From Parapedobacter composti (GTDB taxonomy: Bacteria; Bacteroidota; Bacteroidia; Sphingobacteriales; Sphingobacteriaceae): a stretch of DNA of 64,000 nucleotides. Both the position numbers and the translations under genes were made by a program. Shown here one piece after another: positions 36,437 to 45,564 of the stretch. Location of the stretch: the NCBI RefSeq assembly GCF_900112315.1, contig NZ_FOLL01000011.1, positions 1 through 64,000 of the forward strand. Reading direction: 5' to 3'. The notes beneath the pieces were generated by a model that worked only from the letters and a program-made list of their open reading frames with translations, was not told where the DNA came from and ran no database searches. Position 1 is the first letter of the stretch. Every line of letters starts with the position of its first letter.

Positions 36437-39106
36437 ATGACAACACGTTTACCATTCAGTTTTAGGGTTTTAGGGCGGTTGGCCTTATTGTTTATCGGTA
36501 TCGTTTTCGTGCGCGCAGCATACGGGCAGGAGACCACGCCGTTGATTAATGCAACGTTGGAGGGGGTGGTGGTTGATGCGGATACCGGAGAACCGCTGGC
36601 GGGTGCAACGCTGCAACTGGCCGGAGTTACCCATAGTACAAAAACCGACCGGCAGGGCAAGTTTCGATTTGTAACAGGCCAGAAGCTGCCTTTTACCGTC
36701 ATCGTGTCTTACATCGGTTACACCTCGAAACAGGTGGTCATAGCGGAAAGCCCGGCCACCATAGCGTTGGAACGCAGGGCTACCGGGCTTGACGAGGTGG
36801 TGGTTACTTCGCGGCGCCGCCTGGAGTCAGCGCAGGAGGTGCCCCTTGCGGTATCCGTGGTTGGTGGGGCGCTGGTCGACGAGGCGGGCGCATTCAATGT
36901 AAACCGCGTGAAAGAACTGGTACCTACGGTTCAATTATACTCTTCCAACCCACGGAATACCACCATCAACATCCGCGGGCTTGGGTCTACCTTTGGCCTG
37001 ACTAATGACGGCTTGGATCCCGGTGTGGGATTTTACATCGACGGCGTTTATTACGCCCGGCCGGCGGCAACCACACTTGATTTCGTGGATGTGGAACAGA
37101 TTGAGGTGTTGCGGGGGCCGCAGGGAACATTGTTCGGCAAAAACACCACTGCCGGTGCTTTTAACATTACTACCCGGAAGGCAAGTTTCGTTCCCGGGGC
37201 AACTTTTGAACTCAGTTATGGCAACTACGGATTTATACAGGCCAAAGCGTCTGTTACCGGACCCTTGGTTAACGAAAAGCTTGCGGCAAGGCTGTCGTTT
37301 TCGGGTACGCAGCGCGATGGTACCGTGTATAACGTCAGGAACGACAGGTATGTGAATGACCTGAACAACTTGGGCGCCCGCGCGCAGTTGCTGTTTACGC
37401 CTAATGAAAATGTAGAAGTGGTATTGGCGGGCGACTTTTCCCGCCAGCGCCCGAGCGAAGGGTATGCGCAGGTCATTGCCGGGGTGACGGAGACGGCCCG
37501 ACGGGAAGAGCGGCAGTTCCGGAATATCATCCAGGACCTGGGCTGGCAGCTCCCCAGTGAAAATGCTTTTGACCGCTTGATTGACCAGAACTCAACGTGG
37601 CGTTCGGGCAACGATTTGGGGGGTGTTTCGGTAAATGTGGATGCAAAGATAGCCCGGGGCACGCTCACTTCAACCACGGCATGGCGCTATTGGAACTGGG
37701 ATCCGATGAACGACCGCGATTTTACCGGGCTAAATGCTACGGCCAAATCGCAGGCACCTTCGAGACATACCAATTGGTCGCAGGAAGTACGTTACGCCGG
37801 TGATTTCTCGAAAAAACTAAGCGGGGTGGTTGGGGTGTATGCCATTGGGCAGACGTTACGGACGGATCCCGTGCATACCGAAGAGGCGGGCGAGGACCAA
37901 TGGCGCTTCCAGCAGAGTTCGTTTGGTGCCATCTCTGCCGGAGACTTGGCACCGGGGGGACATTTTTACGGAAGTGCCTTCACGAGCTGGGACGATGCCT
38001 GGCGTACCCCGGGCTTGTTTGCCGGGCACGGCTCGGCGATTAACTCTACACTGGAAAGCTTTGGAGCCGCAGTGTTTGCCAACATCGACTGGGCCATCAC
38101 GGAGAAGCTGCACATTCTACCGGGACTGCGGTATAATTATGACAAGAAAACGGTCGATTTCAACCGGATAGGCTATGGGTTATATGATACTACAGATCCG
38201 GTATTGCTTTCCATCCGGACCATTTACAATGATCAGTCGTTTAATTTCACGGCCGATGAGAGTAACCTGACAGGGCAATTGACTGTAGCCTACCGGGCAA
38301 ATGACCGTTTCAACGCGTTTGCCACATATTCCACCAGCTATAAGCCAGTGGGCGTAAATCTGGGTGGCCTGCCCAACGTCAATGGCCAGCCGGATTTGAG
38401 TTTAGCGAGGATCAAACCTGAATATGTACGGCACGGCGAACTCGGCATCAAAACCTCACCAGCCAGGAATACCATCCTAAACGTTGTTGCGCATTTGACC
38501 GATATCCGGGACTTCCAGACGCAGGTTCAGGATCCGGATCCTTCCATTGCCCGTGGTTACCTGGCCAATGCGGAAGAAGTGCGTGTAATCGGTGTTGAAA
38601 TAGACGGCAGCTACCGGCCGAGCAGGAATATCTCCTTGTATGGTGCGCTGGCCTATACAGATGGCAAGTATGTTTCGTTTACCAATGCGCCACTGCCGCT
38701 GGAAGAGACCGGGGCAGCGGGTGTGCCGTTCAAGGACGTTTCCGGCCAGCGGCTGCCGGGCATCTCCAAATGGGCCGGAAATATCGGGCTTGAACTTTCT
38801 TCCGATGCGGGTAGCCTGATTGGCAAGGATGGCCAGTTCTTCGGAGCGCTGGAAACCTTTTACCGCTCGGAGTTCTCTTCAAGCCCTTCGCCCTCAACGG
38901 TGTTGAATATAGATGGTTATGCGCTGGTTAATGCAAGGTTAGGATTCCGTGCCACGGACGGGTTCACTGTGTTCATTTGGTCGCGTAACCTCTTAAACCA
39001 GAATTATTTTGAGCAATTGCTGCCGGGTGTGGGCAATGCGGGGCATTACGCAGCGGTGCTCGGGGACCCCCGCACGTACGGTGTGACGCTGCGGTACGCG
39101 TTCTAA
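36437..39106 (+). CDS. TonB-dependent receptor (non-SusC type)
   Basis: 889 residues. Signal peptide to AAYGQ, a carboxypeptidase-D-like domain (about 38-120), then a plug with DEVVVTSRRRLESAQEVPLAVSV, NIRGLGS, FYIDGVYY and IEVLRGPQGTLFGKNTTAGAFNITT, and a barrel ending VTLRYAF. The plug and barrel are of the classical siderophore/small-molecule receptor type rather than SusC, yet the N-terminal extension is nearly the same as in the SusC at 23567, suggesting recent domain shuffling or gene conversion. No SusD follows. Its own operator-bearing promoter is 23 bp upstream. Likely substrate: a small molecule connected with the neighbouring sulfur genes (inference). Confidence 0.9.
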   Translation: MTTRLPFSFRVLGRLALLFIGIVFVRAAYGQETTPLINATLEGVVVDADTGEPLAGATLQLAGVTHSTKTDRQGKFRFVTGQKLPFTVIVSYIGYTSKQVVIAESPATIALERRATGLDEVVVTSRRRLESAQEVPLAVSVVGGALVDEAGAFNVNRVKELVPTVQLYSSNPRNTTINIRGLGSTFGLTNDGLDPGVGFYIDGVYYARPAATTLDFVDVEQIEVLRGPQGTLFGKNTTAGAFNITTRKASFVPGATFELSYGNYGFIQAKASVTGPLVNEKLAARLSFSGTQRDGTVYNVRNDRYVNDLNNLGARAQLLFTPNENVEVVLAGDFSRQRPSEGYAQVIAGVTETARREERQFRNIIQDLGWQLPSENAFDRLIDQNSTWRSGNDLGGVSVNVDAKIARGTLTSTTAWRYWNWDPMNDRDFTGLNATAKSQAPSRHTNWSQEVRYAGDFSKKLSGVVGVYAIGQTLRTDPVHTEEAGEDQWRFQQSSFGAISAGDLAPGGHFYGSAFTSWDDAWRTPGLFAGHGSAINSTLESFGAAVFANIDWAITEKLHILPGLRYNYDKKTVDFNRIGYGLYDTTDPVLLSIRTIYNDQSFNFTADESNLTGQLTVAYRANDRFNAFATYSTSYKPVGVNLGGLPNVNGQPDLSLARIKPEYVRHGELGIKTSPARNTILNVVAHLTDIRDFQTQVQDPDPSIARGYLANAEEVRVIGVEIDGSYRPSRNISLYGALAYTDGKYVSFTNAPLPLEETGAAGVPFKDVSGQRLPGISKWAGNIGLELSSDAGSLIGKDGQFFGALETFYRSEFSSSPSPSTVLNIDGYALVNARLGFRATDGFTVFIWSRNLLNQNYFEQLLPGVGNAGHYAAVLGDPRTYGVTLRYAF

Positions 39107-39155
39107 TCTTGTTTCCGCCTTGTTGTGTACAGCTTCTGCGTTGCGAAAATAAAAT

Positions 39156-39196
39156 CTACTAAGTTAGTAGTCTTTCGATATAAAGTATTATTTTTG
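39156..39196 (+). promoter_or_regulatory. Palindromic operator and promoter of the XRE regulator gene
   Basis: CTACTAA-G-TTAGTAG (39156-39170) is the most symmetrical copy of the element, here 18 bp upstream of a TATTTTTG -7 box (39189-39196) rather than abutting it. The regulator ATG is at 39288. A site in the promoter of the only DNA-binding protein gene of the cluster suggests autoregulation. Confidence 0.65.
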
Positions 39197-39287
39197 CCTT
39201 ATTAACAAAGGTAAGGCCTCAATACGAAGGAACAAACGCATAAATCCTACAGCCTTACGTAAGATTTATGCCCTAACACTAACAGCT

Positions 39288-39641
39288 ATGGCACAGGCGG
39301 CTATTTTGGATAGAATCAAAAAAATCAGGAAAGAGCGCGGACTATCACAGGCCGACATGGCCGATGCCTTGCATATCGCGCTCAAGACCTACCAGAATAT
39401 TGAAGGCGGAGCCACACGCATTGATATCGATCGGTTGGGTATGATTGCCAAAGTGCTGGGCGTGACGCTTTACGAGCTGGTAGAAACCGATGGAATCTCA
39501 AGGGATGATATCGTACGGTTTATCCACGAGGAAAAAGCATTTTACCGTAAGATCATCGATGATAAAGATGCCTACATCTCGCAACTGGAAGATAGTATTC
39601 GCTTTTATCGGGAAATTCTCCGCGACAATAGGGCGCTTTGA
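39288..39641 (+). CDS. Small XRE/Cro-CI-type transcriptional regulator
   Basis: 117 residues. Helix-turn-helix_3 domain at about 6-66 (ILDRIKKIRKERGLSQADMADALHIALKTYQNIEGG, then IDRLGMIAKVLGVTLYELV). The remaining ~50 residues (DDIVRFIHEEKAFYRKIIDDKDAYISQLEDSIRFYREIL) have heptad-like hydrophobic spacing and probably form a dimerising coiled coil. There is no ligand-binding domain. A dimer fits the dyad-symmetric operators in region 3. It leads a short operon with the aminotransferase and BioF-like genes. Confidence 0.88.
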   Translation: MAQAAILDRIKKIRKERGLSQADMADALHIALKTYQNIEGGATRIDIDRLGMIAKVLGVTLYELVETDGISRDDIVRFIHEEKAFYRKIIDDKDAYISQLEDSIRFYREILRDNRAL

Positions 39642-39710
39642 GTGGGAGGTCTCAATAAGATTGTGTAATCTTGCGCGATTGTTGAGCCATAGCTGATGAA
39701 CCATAGGTTG

Positions 39711-40853
39711 ATGACCAAGCTGCCGGATACCGGCATTTCCATATTTACCCACATGTCGCAACTGGCTGTCCGGCATGGGGCGATAAACCTATCCCAGGGA
39801 TTCCCGGATTTCGACTGTTCGCCGCGGCTGGTGGCGTTGGTGGCCCAGTACATGCGGCAGGGATATAATCAATATGCGCCCATGACAGGGGTGGCCGGTC
39901 TCCGCGAACGGATTAGTGCGAAGGTTGAAGCAACGGCCGGCATATACTACCATCCCGAAACTGAGATTACCGTTACCGCAGGAGCTACCCAGGCGCTTTT
40001 TACGGCGATGGCCACGGTGATTCATCCGGGCGATGAGGTCATCTTGTTCGAGCCGGCGTACGACGCGTATGCACCCAGCGTCCGTGTATTCGGCGGCATA
40101 CCAAAGCCCGTTGCGCTGAACGCTCCTGATTTTGCTATCGATTGGGAAGCCGTAACGCATCTGATGAGCCCTAAAACTCGGTTGATCATCGTTAATTCCC
40201 CCAATAATCCCACTGCGCGGGTACTGAGCGATACGGACTACCGGCGGTTGGTTGAAATCTTGCGTGATAACGACTGCTATGTATTGAGCGATGAAGTTTA
40301 CGAGCACATGGTTTACGACGGCGTGCAGCACCGCAGTGCGATGCATTATGCCGGATTGCGTGAACGGGCTTTTGTGGTGGCTTCTTTCGGAAAGCTGTAT
40401 CACACCACGGGATGGAAGGTGGGGTATTGCCTGGCTCCTGCTGCACTCATGGCGGAATTCCGTAAAATACACCAATTTAATGTGTTCAGTGTGAACACCC
40501 CTGTCCAGCATGCGCTGGCTGAATTTCTGAACGACCCGGAGGAGTATCTTGAGTTGGGCGCCTTTTTTCAGGAGAAGCGCGACTTCATGTTGGAGGCGCT
40601 ATCGGGTACCCGGTTCCGGGCGCTGCCTTGCCAGGGCACCTATTTTCTTTTGGCTGACTATACAGCCATCAGCGCCCTGCCTGAACGGTTGTTCTGCGAG
40701 GCGTTAACCGAACAGCGCGGAGTAGCTATGATTCCTGTATCGTCGTTTTACAGCGAAGAAACCAACCAGCAGCTTGTACGTATCTGCTTTGCCAAGCAGC
40801 GCCAAACCCTGGAACAGGCTGCCGATCGCTTGGCTCTTGTTTCTGACCTTTAA
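39711..40853 (+). CDS. Methionine aminotransferase (YbdL-like, PLP fold type I)
   Basis: About 380 residues. The start is taken at the ATG giving MTKLPDTGISIFTHMSQLA, which lines up with E. coli YbdL (KLPQLGTTIFTQMSALA); ATG 39696 adds five residues. Family blocks: INLSQGFPDFD, NQYAPMTGV, ITVTAGATQALF, NSPNNPT, LSDEVYEH, and the PLP lysine in SFGKLYHTTGWKVGY (Lys233 counted from 39696). The family transaminates methionine and other bulky hydrophobic amino acids, as in kynurenine aminotransferases. With the remnant sulfite dehydrogenase and YeiH nearby, a role in sulfur amino-acid turnover fits. Confidence 0.9.
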   Translation: MTKLPDTGISIFTHMSQLAVRHGAINLSQGFPDFDCSPRLVALVAQYMRQGYNQYAPMTGVAGLRERISAKVEATAGIYYHPETEITVTAGATQALFTAMATVIHPGDEVILFEPAYDAYAPSVRVFGGIPKPVALNAPDFAIDWEAVTHLMSPKTRLIIVNSPNNPTARVLSDTDYRRLVEILRDNDCYVLSDEVYEHMVYDGVQHRSAMHYAGLRERAFVVASFGKLYHTTGWKVGYCLAPAALMAEFRKIHQFNVFSVNTPVQHALAEFLNDPEEYLELGAFFQEKRDFMLEALSGTRFRALPCQGTYFLLADYTAISALPERLFCEALTEQRGVAMIPVSSFYSEETNQQLVRICFAKQRQTLEQAADRLALVSDL

Positions 40854-40858
40854 TACCA

Positions 40859-41899
40859 ATGCTGATGTTTAACAAACTTGATAATGCCGTTTCACGCACC
40901 ATTGACTATCAGGGTGCGTCATATTTACACTTCGGCGGTACGGCTTATTTGGGGTTGAATACCCATGCCGGATTTCTGGATCTTTATCAAACCGGCTTAG
41001 CGCGGTACGGGCTTAATGTGGGCACTTCGCGGAGCAACAACGTGCAGCTGGGCATTTACGAAGAAGCAGAGCGTGCGGCAGCTGAACGGTTTGGGTTTGA
41101 ATCGGCGCTTATGCTGTCCAGCGGTTTCCTGGCGGCTCAGACCGCCGTGTCTTTTCTGGGTGGCTCGAAGACGGTCATCTTTTCACCTGATTGCCACCCT
41201 GCGTTATGGCCCGGGAATTCCCGCCCTGCCCTTACCACAGCGAACTTCGAAGCGTGGGTGGCGGATACGGTGGCCCGGATTAACGGGCATAGCGGCACGG
41301 AGTTCGTGGTCGTGAGCAACACGGTGGATAACCTGCAGGTGGCCATCCATGATTTTTCGGGATTTTCAGCCATCTCTGCAGATAAGACGGTATACTTCGT
41401 CCTGGATGATTCCCATGGGATAGGCATCCTCCGCGGCCATTATACGGTGCCGCTGCGCGCCAACTTCCATACGGTGGTGGTGGCTTCATTGGCAAAGGGA
41501 GTCGGGATTGATGCCGGCATTGTCTTAGGGAAACAGGCGGTGGTTGAACCGCTCCGGCATACGGGCATTTACCTGGGGGCATCGCCGCCGTCTCCTGCGT
41601 CGATGTATGCTTTTATCCACGGTGCAGCTATCTATTCGAAGCAATGGGACGCGCTCCAAGCGAACATCAGCTATTTCCAGCAGCATATACGGGCTGATTG
41701 CCGCACCGCGCCGGGGTTTCCGGTCGCCTGCTTCAGCCAGCCCGGGCTGTATGACCTTGGGGTTAAAAACCGGATAGTGATGTCCAGTTTCCCTTATCCA
41801 TTGCCAACGTCCCCGCTACTGAACCGCGTGGTGTTAAGCAGTGTCCATACCAGGGGCGATTTACAGCACTTGTTGCAGGTAGTCAACAGCGTGGCTTAG
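40859..41899 (+). CDS. Alpha-oxoamine synthase-like PLP enzyme (BioF/KBL fold)
   Basis: 346 residues from ATG 40859 (a second ATG at 40865 is equally good). PLP-site motifs of the alpha-oxoamine synthase group are present: GGTAYLGL near the start, GTSRSNN, DDSHGIG (183-189) and the Schiff-base lysine Lys213 in ASLAKGVGIDAG. It is 40-50 residues shorter than BioF, KBL or HemA and its C-terminal domain is reduced, so the acyl-CoA reaction may not be conserved. It starts five bases after the aminotransferase. The 3' end overlaps the convergent GH109-like gene by four bases. Confidence 0.8.
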   Translation: MLMFNKLDNAVSRTIDYQGASYLHFGGTAYLGLNTHAGFLDLYQTGLARYGLNVGTSRSNNVQLGIYEEAERAAAERFGFESALMLSSGFLAAQTAVSFLGGSKTVIFSPDCHPALWPGNSRPALTTANFEAWVADTVARINGHSGTEFVVVSNTVDNLQVAIHDFSGFSAISADKTVYFVLDDSHGIGILRGHYTVPLRANFHTVVVASLAKGVGIDAGIVLGKQAVVEPLRHTGIYLGASPPSPASMYAFIHGAAIYSKQWDALQANISYFQQHIRADCRTAPGFPVACFSQPGLYDLGVKNRIVMSSFPYPLPTSPLLNRVVLSSVHTRGDLQHLLQVVNSVA

Positions 41900-43311
41900 C
41901 TCACCTGCCGTACGCTCGTGGTAGCGCCGCCCTCCAATGTCAGGTCCACCGGCTTGTTGGTTTTCCATGCGCCCCGGGTGAAATCGGGTACATCCAGTGA
42001 ACGCGACCGCTTAGCTACCGATTTTTCGCTCAGCGGAAAGATGCAGCTCCACAACGCGCCGTCATACACGTCCTGATCAAGTGGCAAGCCGTTACGCAGA
42101 CAGTCGATCAACCGCCAGTCCATCACAAAATCCATCCCGCCATGGCCTCCTACCTGCTTAGCCACTTCGCCTACATGTTTGATGAGCGCCGGGGTATATT
42201 TATCATACAGGTCTTTAAGCTCTTCTTCCTTGACCCAGCTATGGCCGAAGGCGATGCGTTCCGGCGAAGGCCACTTGGAGGCTACGCCTTTGGTGCCGCT
42301 GACCAGGTGTATGCGTGAATACGGGCGCGGGGAAGTGACATCGTGCTGAACCATCATGGTTTTTCCTTTAGCCGTATGGATGAGTGTGGTATTCATGTTA
42401 CCCCTGTAGGGCTTGCCTGCGAACTCCTGGAAGAAGTCGTCTTCCCGGGCCTTTTCTGCGGCCGCGCTGCCCATCATGAAATCGTTGGTCGACATAGAAA
42501 CGAGGTAATCCATTTTATCTCCCCGATTGATGCCAAGGCATTGGGCAATGGGACCAAGGCCGTGGGTCGGGTACAAGTTGCCGTTGCGGGTGGCGTTCAT
42601 CCGTAGCCGCCACATATCTGCATAGCCATCCTTTTTGAAGTTAAGGTCCAGCAAGTCATGGATGTATGCGCCTTCTGCGTGGACGATTTCGCCGAACAGC
42701 CCGTTGCGAGCCATGTTGAGCGTGAGCATCTCGAAGAAATCATAGCAGCAGTTTTCCAGCATCATGCAGTGCTTCTTGGTTTTCTCGGAGGTTTCAACGA
42801 GCTCCCAGCATTCATCTATGGTAATGGCAAGGGGTACCTCACATGCCACATGCTTGCCCTGTTTCATCGCGAAGACAGCCATGGGGGCATGGAGGTCCCA
42901 GGGGGTGCAGATATATACGAGGTCCAGATCCTCACGGCTTACCATGTCTTTCCAGCCATCGTCGCCGGAATATTCCGTCGCCTTGGGAAGTCCGGCTTTG
43001 GCCAGTATATCCTGAGCCTTTGTGGCCTTGGCGGGATCCTTGTCGCAGAGCGCTTTGATTTCAATACCTTCAATGCGCGACATGCGGTGCACCGCGCCCG
43101 GTCCGCGCATGCCGAGCCCGATGAATCCGATGCGGACCTTGTCGATTCTCGGTGCAGCGTAGCCGCTCATATTGAACCGTTGCCGGCCGGCGGCACGTGC
43201 GCCGATGGCCCACGTGTCGGCTTCAACTTCGCGGGCAACGGAGGGCAACGCGGCTACAGTCCCCGTAAGGAGCGTGGCACTTTTCAGGAAATTTCTTCGA
43301 TTATAACTCAT
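41896..43311 (-). CDS. GH109-like NAD-dependent glycosidase (Gfo/Idh/MocA fold, Tat-exported)
   Basis: 471 residues. A twin-arginine signal (NRRNFLKSATLLTG) is followed by the Rossmann motif VRIGFIGLGMRGPG (about 59-72). Segments CEVPLAITIDECWELVE, MMLENCCYDFFEMLTLNMARNGLFGEIVHAEGAYIHDL and YPTHGLGPIAQCLGINRGD match GH109 alpha-N-acetylgalactosaminidases, which use tightly bound NAD+ in a redox-elimination mechanism. It is exported, unlike sugar dehydrogenases of this fold. It is convergent with the BioF-like gene and divergent from the ECF sigma gene, so it may belong functionally to the glycosaminoglycan-type locus. Confidence 0.88.
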   Translation of the reverse strand: MSYNRRNFLKSATLLTGTVAALPSVAREVEADTWAIGARAAGRQRFNMSGYAAPRIDKVRIGFIGLGMRGPGAVHRMSRIEGIEIKALCDKDPAKATKAQDILAKAGLPKATEYSGDDGWKDMVSREDLDLVYICTPWDLHAPMAVFAMKQGKHVACEVPLAITIDECWELVETSEKTKKHCMMLENCCYDFFEMLTLNMARNGLFGEIVHAEGAYIHDLLDLNFKKDGYADMWRLRMNATRNGNLYPTHGLGPIAQCLGINRGDKMDYLVSMSTNDFMMGSAAAEKAREDDFFQEFAGKPYRGNMNTTLIHTAKGKTMMVQHDVTSPRPYSRIHLVSGTKGVASKWPSPERIAFGHSWVKEEELKDLYDKYTPALIKHVGEVAKQVGGHGGMDFVMDWRLIDCLRNGLPLDQDVYDGALWSCIFPLSEKSVAKRSRSLDVPDFTRGAWKTNKPVDLTLEGGATTSVRQVS

Positions 43312-43600
43312 GGTTAATATTGTTTACGTCTAACTGCGCCTGTCATCACTGAACAAGTATAAGACAGTTGGTGGAGTTATCAAAATGCAGACATAACGCA
43401 ACCGTTTGTTTTAATTGTACCTATGCCTTCAGGAGGGAAATAAGATTTTTTGAATTTTAGGCAATCGTTTGCTTTGTAAAGTGCTTGATATTATCAGTTA
43501 AAATCGCGTTTTTTGTTTAGCGAGCCAATTTATAAAATTATTACTATCCATGTAATTTGAGCGGGTTTAGATTTATGGGGATAGATCGGAAAATAGCATT

Positions 43601-44167
43601 ATGTTTGAAGACAGCTTAATCCCATCGGAAGTAACCAAATCGGCGAAAGATCTCTTCCTGTTATATTATGGAAAGCTTTGCGTTTTTGCAAAGCACCTGT
43701 TAGGCGACGGGGAACAGGCCGAAGATGTGGTTCAGGATGTATTTGTGAAGCTATGTGAGCAGCCCGAAATGTTCCCAGACAAGCAGGTCGAAGCAAAACG
43801 ATACTTATATGTAGCCGTTAGGAACGAGTGCTATAAGGTGTTGAGGCATGAAAAGGTTGTAAGTGAATATCATTATCGGAACGATATCAAAGAATCAACC
43901 GAACCAGAAATTATTAACAATATCATCCATGCTGAAGTGATGGGCGAACTGAACAAAGCCATCGAGGCTTTGCCGCAGGGGTGTGCTCTTATTCTGAAGA
44001 AAGGTATTTTTGATGGAATGAGTAACCAAATGATTGCTAATGAGCTTAACCTTTCCATCAATACAGTAAAAAGTCAGAAACAACGGGCTATCTCGCTTTT
44101 AAAGGCGCGGCTTAGTCCGGATATGCAACCTTTCTTAGTTGTTTTCTTGATTTATATGATTGATTAA
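43601..44167 (+). CDS. ECF RNA polymerase sigma factor (FecI-like)
   Basis: 188 residues. Region 2 is seen in LFLLYYGKLCVFAKHLLGDGEQAEDVVQDVFVKL and region 4 in LPQGCALILKKGIFDGMSNQMIANELNLSINTVKSQKQRAISLLKA. Such sigma factors are held by a FecR-type anti-sigma and released when an STN-containing SusC binds ligand; both partners are the next genes. The sequence just upstream (43312-43600) is AT-rich, shared with the divergent GH109-like gene, and shows no other gene. Confidence 0.92.
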   Translation: MFEDSLIPSEVTKSAKDLFLLYYGKLCVFAKHLLGDGEQAEDVVQDVFVKLCEQPEMFPDKQVEAKRYLYVAVRNECYKVLRHEKVVSEYHYRNDIKESTEPEIINNIIHAEVMGELNKAIEALPQGCALILKKGIFDGMSNQMIANELNLSINTVKSQKQRAISLLKARLSPDMQPFLVVFLIYMID

Positions 44168-44257
44168 CAGGTCGTATTTAAATTATTTTTTTTGATTCCA
44201 CCCTTTTCGCCTGTTGAAGGATTGTACCGTTAAAACGCCAAGGTACAACGCAGGTTC

Positions 44258-45448
44258 ATGGGAAAAGATCCATATTATATCAGTCAGTTAATTGCTAAGT
44301 TTCTCCAGGGCGAAGCTACTCCGGCAGAAGTGGAGACGCTGCGGCGCTTAGTAGCGGATGATCCAGGGAAACGGCAGTTGCTGGAACGCTATGAAGACGT
44401 TTCTTTCATTCAGGAGGAAATGGATTACATGAATCGCCTGAACAAGCAGGAGGCATGGCGGGCTGTACAACGTAAGCGGAAAAGTCAAAATAAACGGAAG
44501 CCCATTACGGGTTTTATACGGCGGTTAGGTTATGCCGCCGCGGTTCTCGTAATATGCCTTGTTATTTGGCGGCAGTTTTTGCCCCGTCAGGCCAACGAAC
44601 GTATCATTGAAGATATAACTTACGGGTACAATAATGACGTTTTGCCCGGAAAGACTCAGGCAGAACTCATCCTGTCGAATGGTAAAACAATCAAGCTGGG
44701 TGAAGACTCGCTGCAGCTTATGGAGACTGATGGCAGTATGCTAAGCAGTGAGCGCGGGATATTGTATTATACCGTTAAAGACTTAGTTGCTGAATTGGGG
44801 TCGAACCAATTGTCTAATACCATCCGTGTTCCCCGTGCCGGCACGTACCAGGTGGTATTACCCGACGGCACCGTAGTTTGGTTGAACGCGCAATCAGAAC
44901 TGACGTATCCCGTAACCTTTGCCGGAAACAAACGGGAAGTAACACTATCTGGCGAGGCGCATTTCGATGTAGCCCATTTACCTGAATCTACTTTTGTGGT
45001 ACAGACCACGCAGGGCGACGTCCAAGTATTGGGTACTCGTTTTAACGTCAATACCTACGACAGGAACCATACCTATACCACGCTGATCAGCGGAAAAGTG
45101 AATATAATCCATGCAGGAATCAACCGCGTAATCAAGCCCGGTCAGCAAGCGGTTAGTAGTGCGACCGGCGGCGTAGCTGTCCATGAAACCACGATTGAGA
45201 AAGTGACGGCATGGCGGGACGGTTACTTTTATTTTAGTAATGATCCCATTACCTCAATCATGGAACAGTTGGCACGTTGGTATGGCGTTGATGTGCGGTA
45301 TGAGGGCAATATCCCCTCACGCCCGTATGGAGGGAGCATCGGGCGAGATGTTACCCTTGGCAAAGCATTGGACATGTTAAAAAAAGTCAGTGGCCTTACA
45401 TTCCAGATTAATGGCACAACGGTAATCGTCAAAAGTACTAACGATTAA
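44258..45448 (+). CDS. FecR-family anti-sigma factor
   Basis: 396 residues. Cytoplasmic N-terminal part (about 1-85), one membrane helix (LGYAAAVLVICLVIW, about 90-105), then the periplasmic FecR domain (about 185-285: TVVWLNAQSELTYPVTFAGNKREVTLSGEAHFDV and VLGTRFNVNTY) and a C-terminal DUF4974-type domain (about 320-395) that contacts the STN domain. It transmits the substrate-bound state of the downstream SusC to the upstream sigma factor. A 90-bp gap separates it from the sigma gene. Confidence 0.93.
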   Translation: MGKDPYYISQLIAKFLQGEATPAEVETLRRLVADDPGKRQLLERYEDVSFIQEEMDYMNRLNKQEAWRAVQRKRKSQNKRKPITGFIRRLGYAAAVLVICLVIWRQFLPRQANERIIEDITYGYNNDVLPGKTQAELILSNGKTIKLGEDSLQLMETDGSMLSSERGILYYTVKDLVAELGSNQLSNTIRVPRAGTYQVVLPDGTVVWLNAQSELTYPVTFAGNKREVTLSGEAHFDVAHLPESTFVVQTTQGDVQVLGTRFNVNTYDRNHTYTTLISGKVNIIHAGINRVIKPGQQAVSSATGGVAVHETTIEKVTAWRDGYFYFSNDPITSIMEQLARWYGVDVRYEGNIPSRPYGGSIGRDVTLGKALDMLKKVSGLTFQINGTTVIVKSTND

Positions 45449-45490
45449 AACAAGGAGGAGCTATGGTATAAAGATATCAATTAAAAAAAT

Positions 45491-45518
45491 AACCGGAGAT
45501 GCTCCACCATCCCCGGTT
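45491..45518 (+). terminator. Hairpin between fecR-like and SusC genes (attenuator or processing element)
   Basis: AACCGGAGATG (45491-45501) pairs with CATCCCCGGTT (45508-45518) with one A-C mismatch and a six-base loop. There is no T-run, so it is not a standard terminator; it may reduce or stabilise read-through into the SusC genes. Confidence 0.5.
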
Positions 45519-45564
45519 TGAACAGAACTGAATCCAATTATTTTTCAATCCTAATTGTAAAATT

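Noticed and set aside
42658..43317. 219-codon plus-strand open frame
   Set aside because: Antisense to the GH109-like gene with clear Tat signal and Rossmann motif; no motifs of its own.
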